DNA of 64,000 bases from Volvox africanus. Taxonomy: Eukaryota; Chlorophyta; Chlorophyceae; Chlamydomonadales; Volvocaceae. The DNA lies in NCBI GenBank assembly GCA_030268105.1, contig BSDZ01000004.1:4079001-4143000 (forward strand), written 5' to 3'. The position numbers and the translations under genes were made by a program. Position 1 is the first letter of the stretch; each line of letters starts with the position of its first letter. Below the pieces are notes generated by a model. That model did not search any database. It saw nothing but the letters and a program-made list of their open reading frames with translations, and was not told where the DNA came from. Positions 34,812 through 44,868 of this stretch are shown here, piece by piece.

Positions 34812-36052
34812 CTATTTCGGCTTAGGGACAAATGGTGGCAGTAAAGGGCAATCCTTGGTAGGATGGCTCTCCATGCACCGTAGGCAAACATTGGCCGCTT
34901 TCCGACGCTCGAACTCAGATTGGTTGCAATTCCATTTTGGCATCAATGGGTCATCCGTGTGAGTCCGCTTTGCATCGGGGACAGAGCGCTGTGCGGCTGC
35001 CGTCGACGGCGCACCACCACGCTTCCTGCTCTTAGCTGGGTCCGAGCTCGGACCTGCTCTCCCTGACCTGTGGACACCTGAGCTAGCGCCCCCTCGCACC
35101 TTGCGCTGTCTGTTGCTGCATCGTGCCGTGACAGTAGGCGCGGGGCGAGTAGCTCCAGGTTCCTGGTCCAGAGCCACAGCTTCCCCAAGCGGATCCTGCA
35201 CTTGCACAGCATTTGCATGAGGGGTAGACTTGACTTCTTCCTCACCGGCAAGGAGTCGTACCTCTGTCCCCCTAGCAAATGTTACCAAGGCGTCGTACGA
35301 CTGAACGGCACCCCAGACAGGTCAGTAGCGCACCATTTAGCCAAAAGTTTCGTCAGGCCTTGCTTATACCAAAAGACACGCTCATTCTCGGTGAGGTCAG
35401 TGATGGGGGTCACTAGTGCTTCGAAGCGTGACTGGTACGCAGGTACATTTTCGCCCCGACACATGTGATATGTACCGGCCGCCAAAACCTTGCGAGCCTC
35501 AACATCATGTGCGTGCACCTCAGTAGCAAACCGTGCGAGCAGAGCGGAAATCAACTTGTCAAACGTGTAGTCAATCCGGGCGGTGGTCCATTCATCATAC
35601 CAGTCCTTTGCCGCGCCCTCAAGGGTGTTGCCAACAAAGAGACACCTGATACCATCATTATCGCCACCATGCACAGCCTGGAGATACTTCTTAGCATCAC
35701 GCACGTACGTATGAGTTGAATCGGCTATGCTATGGCCGGGTGTCTTAGGATTTTCATTCAGCGATATTTTAAGCCTAGGTACGGGAATTGTCAATCTCAT
35801 CACCTCGGGAATGGCAGCATGCCCTTGCGTTTGAGGTAGAGGAAGACCCCGTGGATCAGCAGCATTGTCCATATTCGTATTGACTGCTGAACACGGCACA
35901 ATTAAGTGGGCAGGGGTCTGAAGGACAAGGGGTTATTGAGTAGCTCGCGTGCCAACAGTCTCAAGACCTCTATCTGGAGCTCTAGCAGCCACAACAAATT
36001 CGGGTTGGCTTGCTAAGCTAGTAAGCGGCGTATCGTCGCGTCCCGCAGACAT
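34812..36052 (-). pseudogene. Element C Gag with one stop and one frameshift
   Basis: The ATG at 36052 (MSAGRDDTP) begins a frame nearly identical to element A Gag. A TAA at about 35935 replaces a Glu codon, and one base is missing near 35304 (gtacgactgaac against gtacgacttgaac in element A), shifting the frame. The zinc knuckle CLRCMESHPTKDC is kept. Confidence 0.9.
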
Positions 36053-36149
36053 GGAACACGAAGCAATACCCTAAGCTTGCATAATAGAAGACGACTTCTA
36101 CCGCAAAGACAAAACAAGAGTACAAACGATTTGGTGAGCCTACCGACAG

Positions 36150-36454
36150 TACTCTTGAGGAGATTCAGCAACTTCAGCAAGTACTTGCCCAGCTGAGTCC
36201 TGATCTCCGTAGTTTGTGCAATAAGAGTCGCCAACTGGTCTGGGTGCAAGCCGGTCTCAGTTGTCACGGCAAGCAATGCCGGAGCGCTGAGATTACCTGC
36301 GACTCAGAGCATACACTTACACAACAAGTGCAGTGATTAGACAAAAGCAATCAAACGATTACAAACCGGAAACAGCGGCGTCCAACACGGCGCGGCCCAG
36401 GTCTTCGGCAAAAGTATCTAGCGGTCCGCCTCGTTCATCGCTGGTACTCGCCAT
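36150..36454 (-). other. Element C interrupted leader reading frame
   Basis: Segment one from ATG 36454 reads PLDTFAEDLGRAVLDAAVSG before a stop; segment two opens at 36296 after a CAG acceptor (DQLATLIAQTTEIRTQLG...LLNLLKSTVG). Protein-level similarity to element B is clear although the nucleotide sequences differ at many third positions, which argues that it is translated. Confidence 0.6.
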
Positions 36455-36521
36455 GGATAGAACCTACTTCCGATTTGACACAAAGAGACAGTTAGGCAAC
36501 GAACCTGTCTCGATACCAATT

Positions 36522-37355
36522 TGTTGTACCTCTCCTTCGGGTTTGCTCATAAGTATCTGCGCGTCTGAAGACTTTCAATACCGATGCGCTAGCACTTGCA
36601 AGTACAGCAAGGCAACCGAGAGCAAACAAAGACGGCGGAAGACTTCAAGACAAGAAGAGATATAACTTACAACAATACAGATCGAAGCGATGCAATGGAT
36701 GTAATCGCCGTCAGCGCCGGAAGCAAGCAATCATCACGCGGCGGTGACAAGCAAAGTTCAGGCTTAGCTCGGGCTAAGTATAAGAGCGGTTAGCAATAAT
36801 AATGTTGAACACAGAAGTGTTCTTCGGTATCAAAATGTCTTGTCTTACTTAGCCGTCCTCGCATCTGTTATACTCGCAGCATCGCGACGCCGTACGACTC
36901 ACACTAGGAGGCCGATCCTAAGTGTGACAACCCTACTGCGTATAGGCGATGTTCACGTATAACAACCGGTAAGCCTTTGCGGCATTCACATGATGCAAGG
37001 GTCCGAATAACGATATTCGGTTGCAAGGCATGTATCGCGACGAGTGCGGCATTCCCGACGTATGCCACAATGATGTAATATTATATCAAATAATATTACT
37101 TATTGCTCCGTAGCATGAGCATAATGCGTTTCTCAATCGTTCGGGATTTCATGCATGTTAGGCGGATTTGCCATGATGCGATGAGATGTGTCGCGATGTA
37201 TAATGGTAACATGCCAAAACATATATAAATGTATGCAAATACATTTATGTTCATGCAAGATCATTCATATGCATCATGCATTCATCAAGACAGCACATCG
37301 CCTTGTAGCGTCGCATTGACCTATGCATCGGCGGGAAACGAACCGTAGCACAACA
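36522..37355 (-). repeat. Element C 5' LTR, family 2 (834 bp)
   Basis: TGTTGTGCTACGG (37355) to GGAGAGGTACAACA (36522) on the minus strand, followed by the primer-binding site. Same length as 21960-22793. Confidence 0.9.
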
Positions 37356-37753
37356 TGCCGTAGGGCACGTGGTGCAAGGGTGGCTCCTTAAAGTTTACAT
37401 TATAGTAAGTTAATATTGGTAAAGGAAGTGTCTGTCTCAAAAATCCAGGCGCCTTAAATAGCGCTGCCTGGTACAAAAGGGGGCCTTACGTCTATTCGAA
37501 ACTGGCGCGCATTCTACAACTGACACCGCTGTACGAATGCTTGCATGCAAGTGGTCCCATGCGACTTGTCCAAGTTCTATGCGTTAGATTTGTTATAACT
37601 AATCCATTATTACGCAATTAAGTTATTGTCACTAAGGCCAAAATACGACAAGTCAGTTTCATTCTTTCTGGCGCTTCTGCGCCATTCGCCCTGTTACAGC
37701 CTCGCCGGGAGGGGGTCCTATCAGGGAGACAAGGCTTAGGGGGTGCTTCGCAG
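37356..37753. other. Spacer between element C and element D
   Basis: No recognisable LTR, primer-binding site or gene. It shares no obvious repeat with the 3' flank of element D, so the 5' LTR of D is either absent or beyond recognition. The last bases (gcttcgcag) before the ATG at 37754 could be an intron acceptor. Confidence 0.4.
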
Positions 37754-40660
37754 ATGGGAGCTGTCCCACCGCCAGCCGAGGCGGCGGATCAGCGCCAGCC
37801 TAGGGCGCCAGCACCACTTGAGGCCCCGTGCTGGGAATCCATGCACTTCACCACTGACGCATTTGCCCCGCCAGACCCACTTCCGCTCCCTGTGCTTTGG
37901 TCGCTCGCACAAGTGGACTATGTCGCTATGGCTGTTGAGCGCCGGTACTCCCTCCGTGGCATACTAGCGCAGTCTCTCCTGTCTCAGATAGGGGAGACAC
38001 CAGACTCGGGCACGCTGTGGTGCGCTCCCAGCAGCTCCGACGCAGACCCGCCTGTCTGGACCGTGACCCATCTCATGTCGTTCCTCCCCGCCGTTGCCCG
38101 CTTTCTTGGCTGTCCCGTGCAGATGGTCCGCTGGGAGGAGCTTTATGCGAGCCTGGAGGACAGGCTGCAGCCGCGCCCGCCGCCTGCCCCGCTGCAGCCC
38201 GGCAGGCCGCCGCTGCAGCCGCGACCGCCCCGCTACCCGGCTCCTACACCCCCCTCAGCGGGTCCGGCGGCGGTTGCTCCTGCCGCGCTGGTGGCCTCCG
38301 CCTCATATGCCCCGGGCACGCCCCCGCCCGATCCTCCTCAACATCCACGAGGGCCGCCTGGGTGCCCGCCGGGCGGGCCGCCCGCTCCACTTCCGCCCCA
38401 CTCCACTCCACCACCTCCGATCCACCAGGCTCTGGGCTCGCCTGATGAGTGCTCCGCGCCCCGTGCCACTGGCATCGTGGATCTTGTGGGCGACCCGCAG
38501 CCCCGCCAGCCCGGCTGCATTGTGGCGCCCATCTCGCCACACTGGATACCTATGAAAGGCGCTAGGGACTACGCACGGGCCTACGATGGGGCATCCGATG
38601 GTTTCACGGCCTTTAAGTCCCATGCGCTGAGCTATGCTGAATGTGCCCTGTACCCGCTGACCCACGGGAAGCGACAGGGTGCTGACTACTCGGAGGTCCT
38701 GCGCAAGTTGGTCTCTGACTTTCTTCCTGTCAACACGCCCCTCCGGAGCACATACACTCCTGAGGAGCTGGGTCCCGTGGTGGATCGTCACTACGCACAC
38801 TACATCGCACATGGTGGGGTGCATGCGGACTACCGGGGGCAGCGGGCTGCCGGAGGCGGCCAGGACCTCATCGCGTTCTGGCTAAAGGAGGTGCAGGCGC
38901 GTGTTCTCCTGAATGCGCAACGCCTGCAAAAGGACTTCGACCAGTGGGCCTACCCCACCGGCGTGGAGCCCAACCTTGCGGTCCAGGGCTTCAATAACAA
39001 GTTTGACCAGCTGGACGCCCAGCTGTACCCAGAGGTCCGCAAGGCCCAACGGTTCTTCGACGCTGCGATTGCAGCACTTGCGGGGCATGACTTCCTGGTC
39101 CGACGCAAGGAGGACATTCTCACGGAGGACAAATGGAATGCGCTGATGATGGAGCAAGCTCTGCGGTTCCTAAACGCCATGGTCAACGCCAAGGGTTCGG
39201 AGGGCCTGCTGCCACGCAGCACAGGCGGCACTGGCGGCGGGGGATCGTGGGGAAATGCTGGCGGCGGAGCTGCCAGCAGTGCTGGTGGCACCACCGCCGG
39301 TGGCAGTGGCGGCAGTGGCGGCAGTCGCAACAAGATCATCACGGTGCCTGCGCAGGTGCTAGCGCCCGCCCAGGGCAAGGGTGGAAAAGCAGGCGGTGGC
39401 GGCAGCCCGCCCATCCCACCTGAGGGGAGCGGTGTCAGCACCGAGGCTGCCGCCGAAGCCGACTTGGTCTACCGTGAAGGTCAGTGGCAGGCGCATCAGC
39501 ACAAGACTTGTAGGTTGCATGTCCTCGCACGGACGCCGCACACCCAGGCGGCATGCAAGGTCTCGGCATCACGGATCTCCACAGACCCCCAGGGGTTGTT
39601 CCGTGACATGTGCCGCAAGTTACAGGAGGCGCAGCAGGCGGGACAGGTGCCGCGGGATCTCTCTGGCAGCGTCGTGCAGGCGCAGCAGTTCTTGGCTCGG
39701 GCGGCGGCGCCCTCCATGACAGTCACGATTGAACAGGCGCAGCTCCAGCGCATTGAGGACACACTCCAGAGCGTCCTCGCCATGCAGCAGCTCCCATCCT
39801 CGGCCGTCTCAGAGGTCGCCGCACCCGTGCAACCCGCAGCCCTGGCTTGGCGCCCCCCTGCGCCACCTGTCCCACTGGCCGCCCCCTCCATCGCCACGGC
39901 CACCGGGGTCCATGCCGGCCCGCCAGCCGCTGTCTACCGGCCCACACACACACCAGTACAGTCACCACTGATGCCGCCTCCACCTCCACACACGCACCCG
40001 CCCTGGCAACCGGGCACTTGGCCACTCAATGCCGTCGCCCCTGCCGGCTCCTCTGCGCCCGGCGACGCTGCAGTGATGCCCTCCCCGGCCATCCCAATTC
40101 CTTTTGCCGGGTACTCCGTCTTCCCCATCGGCGCCACAGTCGTGGAACGCATGCCCATGGGATTTCCTCAACGTCCCCGGGCTGCCGTGGCGGGGGCAGC
40201 GGAGGTGGCTCATGCTCTTCGCCCGCCCACGCCCCCAGGCGCTGGCGATGCAACGGCCGTGGCGACGATTCCAGACCCCAGGTCCGAGCTAAGACCCGAC
40301 GATTCTAGACTGGACGACATCCAAGGCTGGCTGTTGGCGGCCCTTGCTGGCCTGCACTCCCTTCGTCGCAGGGGGCTGCCTTCAGCCGTGCTGCCGCCGC
40401 CGTATGCCTCACCGGTGGCCGCAGCGGCCTCACACTCAAGTGCAGCGCCCCCCTGTGCGTGGCTGCCCCATTGCCGTACCTTCAGCAGAGCTCAGCCGCG
40501 GAGAGACTACTGGTGGAAGGGCAGCTACCATCGGAGGTGTTGGTGGACACTGGCAGCGCAGTGGTCCTTGTTGTGCAGCGGCTGGCGGATCGTCTCGAGC
40601 TGCAGCTTGACCCAGACGGTGAGTTTGCGGTTACCACCGCTGCTGGCCGTTCACACCTGA
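37754..40660 (+). CDS. Element D Gag-like polyprotein
   Basis: Open frame of 968 codons from ATG 37754. Residues 1-230 are very Pro/Ala-rich. Residues 260-480 form a helical region (WIPMKGARDYARAYDG, LYPEVRKAQRFFDAAIAAL) that may be the capsid; Gly/Ser-rich linkers follow. A possible zinc-binding motif lies near residue 590 (CRLHVLARTPHTQAAC: C-X2-H-X6-H-X4-C). The last part is Pro/His-rich. It does not resemble Gag of elements A-C. From about residue 900 the frame overlaps, and is probably replaced by, the protease frame one base off, so a programmed or accidental frameshift lies near 40460. Confidence 0.7.
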   Translation: MGAVPPPAEAADQRQPRAPAPLEAPCWESMHFTTDAFAPPDPLPLPVLWSLAQVDYVAMAVERRYSLRGILAQSLLSQIGETPDSGTLWCAPSSSDADPPVWTVTHLMSFLPAVARFLGCPVQMVRWEELYASLEDRLQPRPPPAPLQPGRPPLQPRPPRYPAPTPPSAGPAAVAPAALVASASYAPGTPPPDPPQHPRGPPGCPPGGPPAPLPPHSTPPPPIHQALGSPDECSAPRATGIVDLVGDPQPRQPGCIVAPISPHWIPMKGARDYARAYDGASDGFTAFKSHALSYAECALYPLTHGKRQGADYSEVLRKLVSDFLPVNTPLRSTYTPEELGPVVDRHYAHYIAHGGVHADYRGQRAAGGGQDLIAFWLKEVQARVLLNAQRLQKDFDQWAYPTGVEPNLAVQGFNNKFDQLDAQLYPEVRKAQRFFDAAIAALAGHDFLVRRKEDILTEDKWNALMMEQALRFLNAMVNAKGSEGLLPRSTGGTGGGGSWGNAGGGAASSAGGTTAGGSGGSGGSRNKIITVPAQVLAPAQGKGGKAGGGGSPPIPPEGSGVSTEAAAEADLVYREGQWQAHQHKTCRLHVLARTPHTQAACKVSASRISTDPQGLFRDMCRKLQEAQQAGQVPRDLSGSVVQAQQFLARAAAPSMTVTIEQAQLQRIEDTLQSVLAMQQLPSSAVSEVAAPVQPAALAWRPPAPPVPLAAPSIATATGVHAGPPAAVYRPTHTPVQSPLMPPPPPHTHPPWQPGTWPLNAVAPAGSSAPGDAAVMPSPAIPIPFAGYSVFPIGATVVERMPMGFPQRPRAAVAGAAEVAHALRPPTPPGAGDATAVATIPDPRSELRPDDSRLDDIQGWLLAALAGLHSLRRRGLPSAVLPPPYASPVAAAASHSSAAPPCAWLPHCRTFSRAQPRRDYWWKGSYHRRCWWTLAAQWSLLCSGWRIVSSCSLTQTVSLRLPPLLAVHT

Positions 40661-40815
40661 AGGGCTTGGTCGCTGGGGGGCTCCATGTGGTGTTTCGCGC
40701 CGGCACACCTGACGCGTTTGCTGCCAACGTCCCAGCACTAGTGGTGGCTGATGCGGGCGCGGAGGCGTTTGAACTGCTGCTGGGTATGCCTGCGCTGGGC
40801 CCACATCAGTGCTAG
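40459..40815 (+). CDS. Element D aspartic protease
   Basis: Frame shifted relative to gag. SEVLVDTGSAVVLVVQRL carries the DTG-S active site, and FELLLGMPALG near the end matches the conserved 'LLG' flap-side strand of retropepsins. It ends in a stop right where a reverse transcriptase should begin. Confidence 0.8.
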   Translation: MAAPLPYLQQSSAAERLLVEGQLPSEVLVDTGSAVVLVVQRLADRLELQLDPDGEFAVTTAAGRSHLKGLVAGGLHVVFRAGTPDAFAANVPALVVADAGAEAFELLLGMPALGPHQC

Positions 40816-40867
40816 GACATGAGCAATTGCGGCTGCGGCCACCGGGCCGCGACCCTATCGACCTCCC

Positions 40868-43800
40868 GTGCACGAGCGGCGGTATGACAGCTACAAGGGG
40901 GAACTTTTGGCGGTGGTGTGGGCCAGCAAACTCTTTTATCCGTACCTCGCCACGTGTCACTTAACCGTCGTCACCGACCATGTGCCGCTGCTGTGGCTCA
41001 TGTCTCAGCAGGACGGCCTGCCTGCGCAGTACGCGCAGTGGGCCCTACAGCTGCAGGTGTTTGCTTTCGATGTGGCGCATCGGCCTGGCAAGCTGCACCA
41101 GAACGCCGACACCCTGAGTCGGCACCCGCGAGACTCAGCGCATGATGGGTCTGGAGCTCGAGTGGACGAAGACGGCGACCCTCTGCGTTCGCCGCCTGTG
41201 CTGGTGCCGTAACCGGGCGTCCAGTGGCTGCTATACGCCTTCTCTCGTGCGCCTGCGGCTGCTGGAGCCCCTGCGGCGGTCGCAGCCCACCTCATGGTGG
41301 TTGCGGCTTGCTCGGTGGCGCTGGCACAACGGTTTTTGGATGGTCAGGATTTGACGGATCCGGCCAGTGGGCTGGCTGCCGCCCCAGATGCGGTTGGCCC
41401 GCTCGCTGGCCTTGCACACTTCGCTGGCCCGGTCCCTCGTGCACGTGCTGCGACCTGGTGCGTGCACGCGGTGTGTCTCGTGGCCAGCACGGGGCTGCCC
41501 GTCTCGGCGGCCTCAGAGCTGGACTACGACAACGAGCTGGAGACCTTGGCGGCGGGGCAACTCGCTGCCAGGGGGCTGGAGGCCCCGGGGGCGGGACAAC
41601 CTGCCCTCGGGGAGCTGGAGACCTCGGTGCGGGGTGTGCTGCCTTCCGCCGAGCCACACGTGCCTTGCAGCCTTTCTGGGCCGCCGGTCACTGGTGCCGT
41701 CACACTACAAACGGCGGCCCTGCTCATCCGCAGGGAGGCCGCAGCCTTGCGTCGGTTGCGGCCCGCCAAGGCGCTGCCCCTGCGCCTCAGGGTAGGGACA
41801 GGGGAAGTTTTAGGAGTGAATACCGCGCTTGTTCAGCATGTCTTCTTTCCGGCAGCAGCAGGGGGTGAGGGGATATGTGTCTTGTAGCTGCCGGGCGGCC
41901 TTGCATCGGGCCTGCTTGCGTGTTTGGGTTTGGGGTTTCATGTGCATCGTTACGTTCATTTGTCCTGCGACGCCTGCGAGTGGCTCGCAGTGTCCCGGCT
42001 GGTGCCAATCTGGGCGCTTCATTTCGCCGGTCAGCTCGCCGCAGGTGCCTGGGACTCGCAGCTGGTCCCGGCCTTCAGCATTTCTGCTGACCTGCTGTAC
42101 TGGGCGGCCTCGGCTGCAGCTGCCGAGGCCTTGGGTTTTGGGGACGAGTCTGTGTGGATCGTTGTAGGTAGCTGGGCTGGGAACAGTGTGTGGAGTGCTG
42201 CGCAAGTTGTCGGATATTTGGGGGGGGTTCAGCAGTTTCGTCGTGAGCGGCGCCTTTCGCCGCCAGCCTTCCTCTTGGAGGGTCCCTTCATCAATGTCGA
42301 CGCGGCGCCGGATGCTGGGTGGCCCTTTGGGCTGCCTGTGCTCCTGGATGCCGCCGTCACTGGCGCGGCAGTTCACCGTTTGAGCTGCCTCTACACCAAC
42401 CTTGCTAACGCGGTGCACTTGCAGCACTGCGTCACAGAGTTGCGCCCGCCTGATGGGCGTAACCTAGCCGTGCTGCTGCCGGCCGGTCGTGTGCCGGCGG
42501 CGGCGTGCACGGTCCTCGCCCCGCCGTATGTGGCGTGTGATTTACCAGGGCGGCCGTGGGTGGCCTTGCCACCGCCTGTGGTCACCGGCACGCCACTGCA
42601 CGCGGGCCCCATCCGCGTGCCCTGCCAGGTCACCGCCGCTGACTACACAGCGGCGGCGGGCTTCTGGCTACGGACGTCGCGGGACTTCATGCTGGAGCTG
42701 GAGCTGGAGCTGCTGGAGCGGTCGTCTCCGCCGCCGGTCTTCCAGGTCGCGCTTTCCCTCTGCATGGTGCTGCATCACGCTTTCATCACGCCCCATGACA
42801 TGCAGTATCCTGCGACGAAGCACCTCACGGCCTTGCCGCAGGGGGGGGGATCCGATCTGACCCCGCTAGATCACGTAGCTGCACTCGCGGCTGTGGGATC
42901 GGCGGCGAGACTGGCGGCTGGGATGACACACAACTCAGCCATGGTGGATGCGGACAACCTGCTCACGCCATGGGCCTGCGCCCTGCTCTCACAGCGGGCG
43001 CCTGGGCTTACGGTGGTGATGGCCACTGCTGCAGTAGCGGCGGCTGCTGAGGTACAGGAGAATGCCTTGGCGGAGGGCCAAGACCCTGACGTCTGGCGTG
43101 ATGCGTCAACGCTGGCGTTCCTTCGTGGGGCGCCGGCGGGGGTCACGGAGGAGGACGGGCGGCCGGCGCGACGCGTGCTTCGACGGGCCGCATCGTACCG
43201 GTGGGCGGGGGATCAACTGCTTAGAGCTCTCAGTGACGGCTCGACACGGGTCTGCCCGCCGCCCGAAGACAGGGAGGCCATCGTGCGGCGAGTCCATGCG
43301 GTGGCCCACCTTGGCATTCGGCGGACACTGGCGTTGGTGCAGCTGGGCTATTGGTGGTACCGGATGCATCGAACCGTGCAGGAGGTGGTGCGCGGCTGCA
43401 AGCTGTGCGATATGACCAACAGCATTGGTACGGCGCGCCCGGTGCAACTGCAGCCCCTGGCGATCAGGGGCATGTTCTACCGCTGGGGCGTGGACCTAGC
43501 GGGGCCTCTGCCGCCCACCGAACCGTTTGGCTTCACCTTCGTCATGGTCTGCATCGAACACTTCACCAAGCACGCGGAGTTCTACCCGCTGCGCAGCAAG
43601 CAACCTGAGGAGACCTCCCGTGGTCTGTTAGAGCTCATCACTCACTTCTCGGCTCCTGCCGAGGTGCTCACGGATCGTGGGGGAGAATTCCAGGGGGCCT
43701 TTCATCAACTTCTACACCAGTGTTTCGTCGACCATCGCTTCACCTCTGCCAGTCACCCGCAAGCAGACCGGGCGGCCGAGCGGATGGTGCGAGTGGTGAA

Positions 43801-44838
43801 GGCGGCGCACTACGCAAGTATTGTGCGGACGTCAAGAGGAGCGATACCTGGGACCAACACCTCCCCTGGCTGGCACTCGCCTACCGCTGCTCACCGCAGG
43901 CTTCGACTTGGTACTCACCGTATGAACTCATGTACGGCGTGAAGCCGATCGTTCCTCCTGCCGTGCGGGAGCGGATGGCAGAGCCGCTGGGGTTTACGGG
44001 CAAGGGATCCGAGGAGAGCTACGTGGCCGTGCTCCATGAGCGCGCCGCGCTGCTGCGGCGGCACATGCCCATCGCAGCAGCCAACCTGCTCATCGCGCAA
44101 CATCGGGACACGCAGCGCTATGCCCACGTGCGGTCGGGCCGGTACCGGCCTCCATCATTGGAACTTGCCCCCGGTGACTACGTCTACGTGCGGCGCACTG
44201 CGGTGCACAACACACTGCAGCTGCCAGTCCACGATGAGGTGCTGCGCATTGAGCGGGTGGGGCCCATGGGTGTTGTAGTCCTGGTGGGGAAGAATGGGGA
44301 GCGTATGAGGAGGCGCATGGAACAGTTGAGGCCGTGCCACCTGGTTGACATCGATCCGATAGTGGACCCGCGGCTTCAGCGGCCATCAGCGGATCTTGCT
44401 TGCGAGGTCTGTCACTCACCACACGATGAGGCGCACATGCTGCTGTGTGATGCATGCGGGACGGGTTGGCACCTCCAGTGCCTCTCCCCGCCGCTCAGCG
44501 GCGTGCCGCCCGGCCAGTGGGTCTGCCCGGAGTGTGTCAGGCTCAAGCGTGAAGCCCCGACAGGGCCAGAGATGGCCCTGCCGGAGGCGGAGGCGGTTCT
44601 TTTCCCCAACACCACCACGCGGCGTCGGGATGCAGAGGCCGCCGCCCTCAATGGGAAGCAAGTCAGGCGTGTCGTACATGCGAGCCAGGGCGGGCGACGG
44701 CAGAAGGTGGTGACGTTGGGCACATTACGTTTTCGTGGAGTGTTGGCGCGGCCACACTACTTCTTCATAGAGTGGGACGGTGGGTCGGCCGAGGAGGTTA
44801 ATCTCTCTGTGGCCAAGCGCCTGATCGTGGCTGGATGA
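40868..44838 (+). pseudogene. Element D RNase H, unknown insert, integrase and PHD finger (RT deleted)
   Basis: RNase H remnant at 40868-41212 (YKGELLAVVWASKLF, VVTDHVPLLWLM, NADTLSRHP). It is followed, in the same frame but broken by TAA at 41210 and TAG at 41885, by some 600 codons of unassigned sequence. The integrase begins about 43270: HAVAHLGIRRTL and CKLCD form the zinc site; YRWGVDLAGPLPP and LTDRGGEFQG carry the two Asp; AAERMVRVVK the Glu. A frameshift near 43800 moves it to the frame ending at 44838 (WLALAYRCSPQASTWYSPYEL, then YVYVRRT). A PHD finger, CEVCH...LLCDACGTGWHLQCL...WVCPEC (C4HC3), lies at about 44401-44540. The C-terminus has an SH3/Tudor-like stretch (HYFFIEWDGG). RT is missing between 40815 and 40868. 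Confidence 0.85.
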
Positions 44839-44854
44839 GGTGGGGCTAGGATCT

Positions 44855-44868
44855 GGGGGGGGGAGAAA
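44855..44868 (+). other. Element D polypurine tract
   Basis: A G-run ending GAGAAA sits 17 bases after the pol stop, where a plus-strand primer for a 3' LTR is expected. The LTR itself cannot be delimited without a second copy. Confidence 0.6.

Larger units (their letters stand above)
34513..37355 (-). mobile_element. Element C: 5' half of a family-2 chromovirus
   Basis: 5' LTR (36522-37355), primer-binding site (36507-36518), leader frame, gag and the start of the pre-protease region remain. The element ends abruptly at 34513 against element B's 5' LTR, inside the segment corresponding to 24943 of element A. The rest of pol and the 3' LTR are not in the window. Confidence 0.85.

Noticed and set aside
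38303..38824. Long frames on both strands across 38000-40300
   Set aside because: Shadows of the GC-rich element D gag-like frame; only the 37754 frame continues and leads to protease and integrase.
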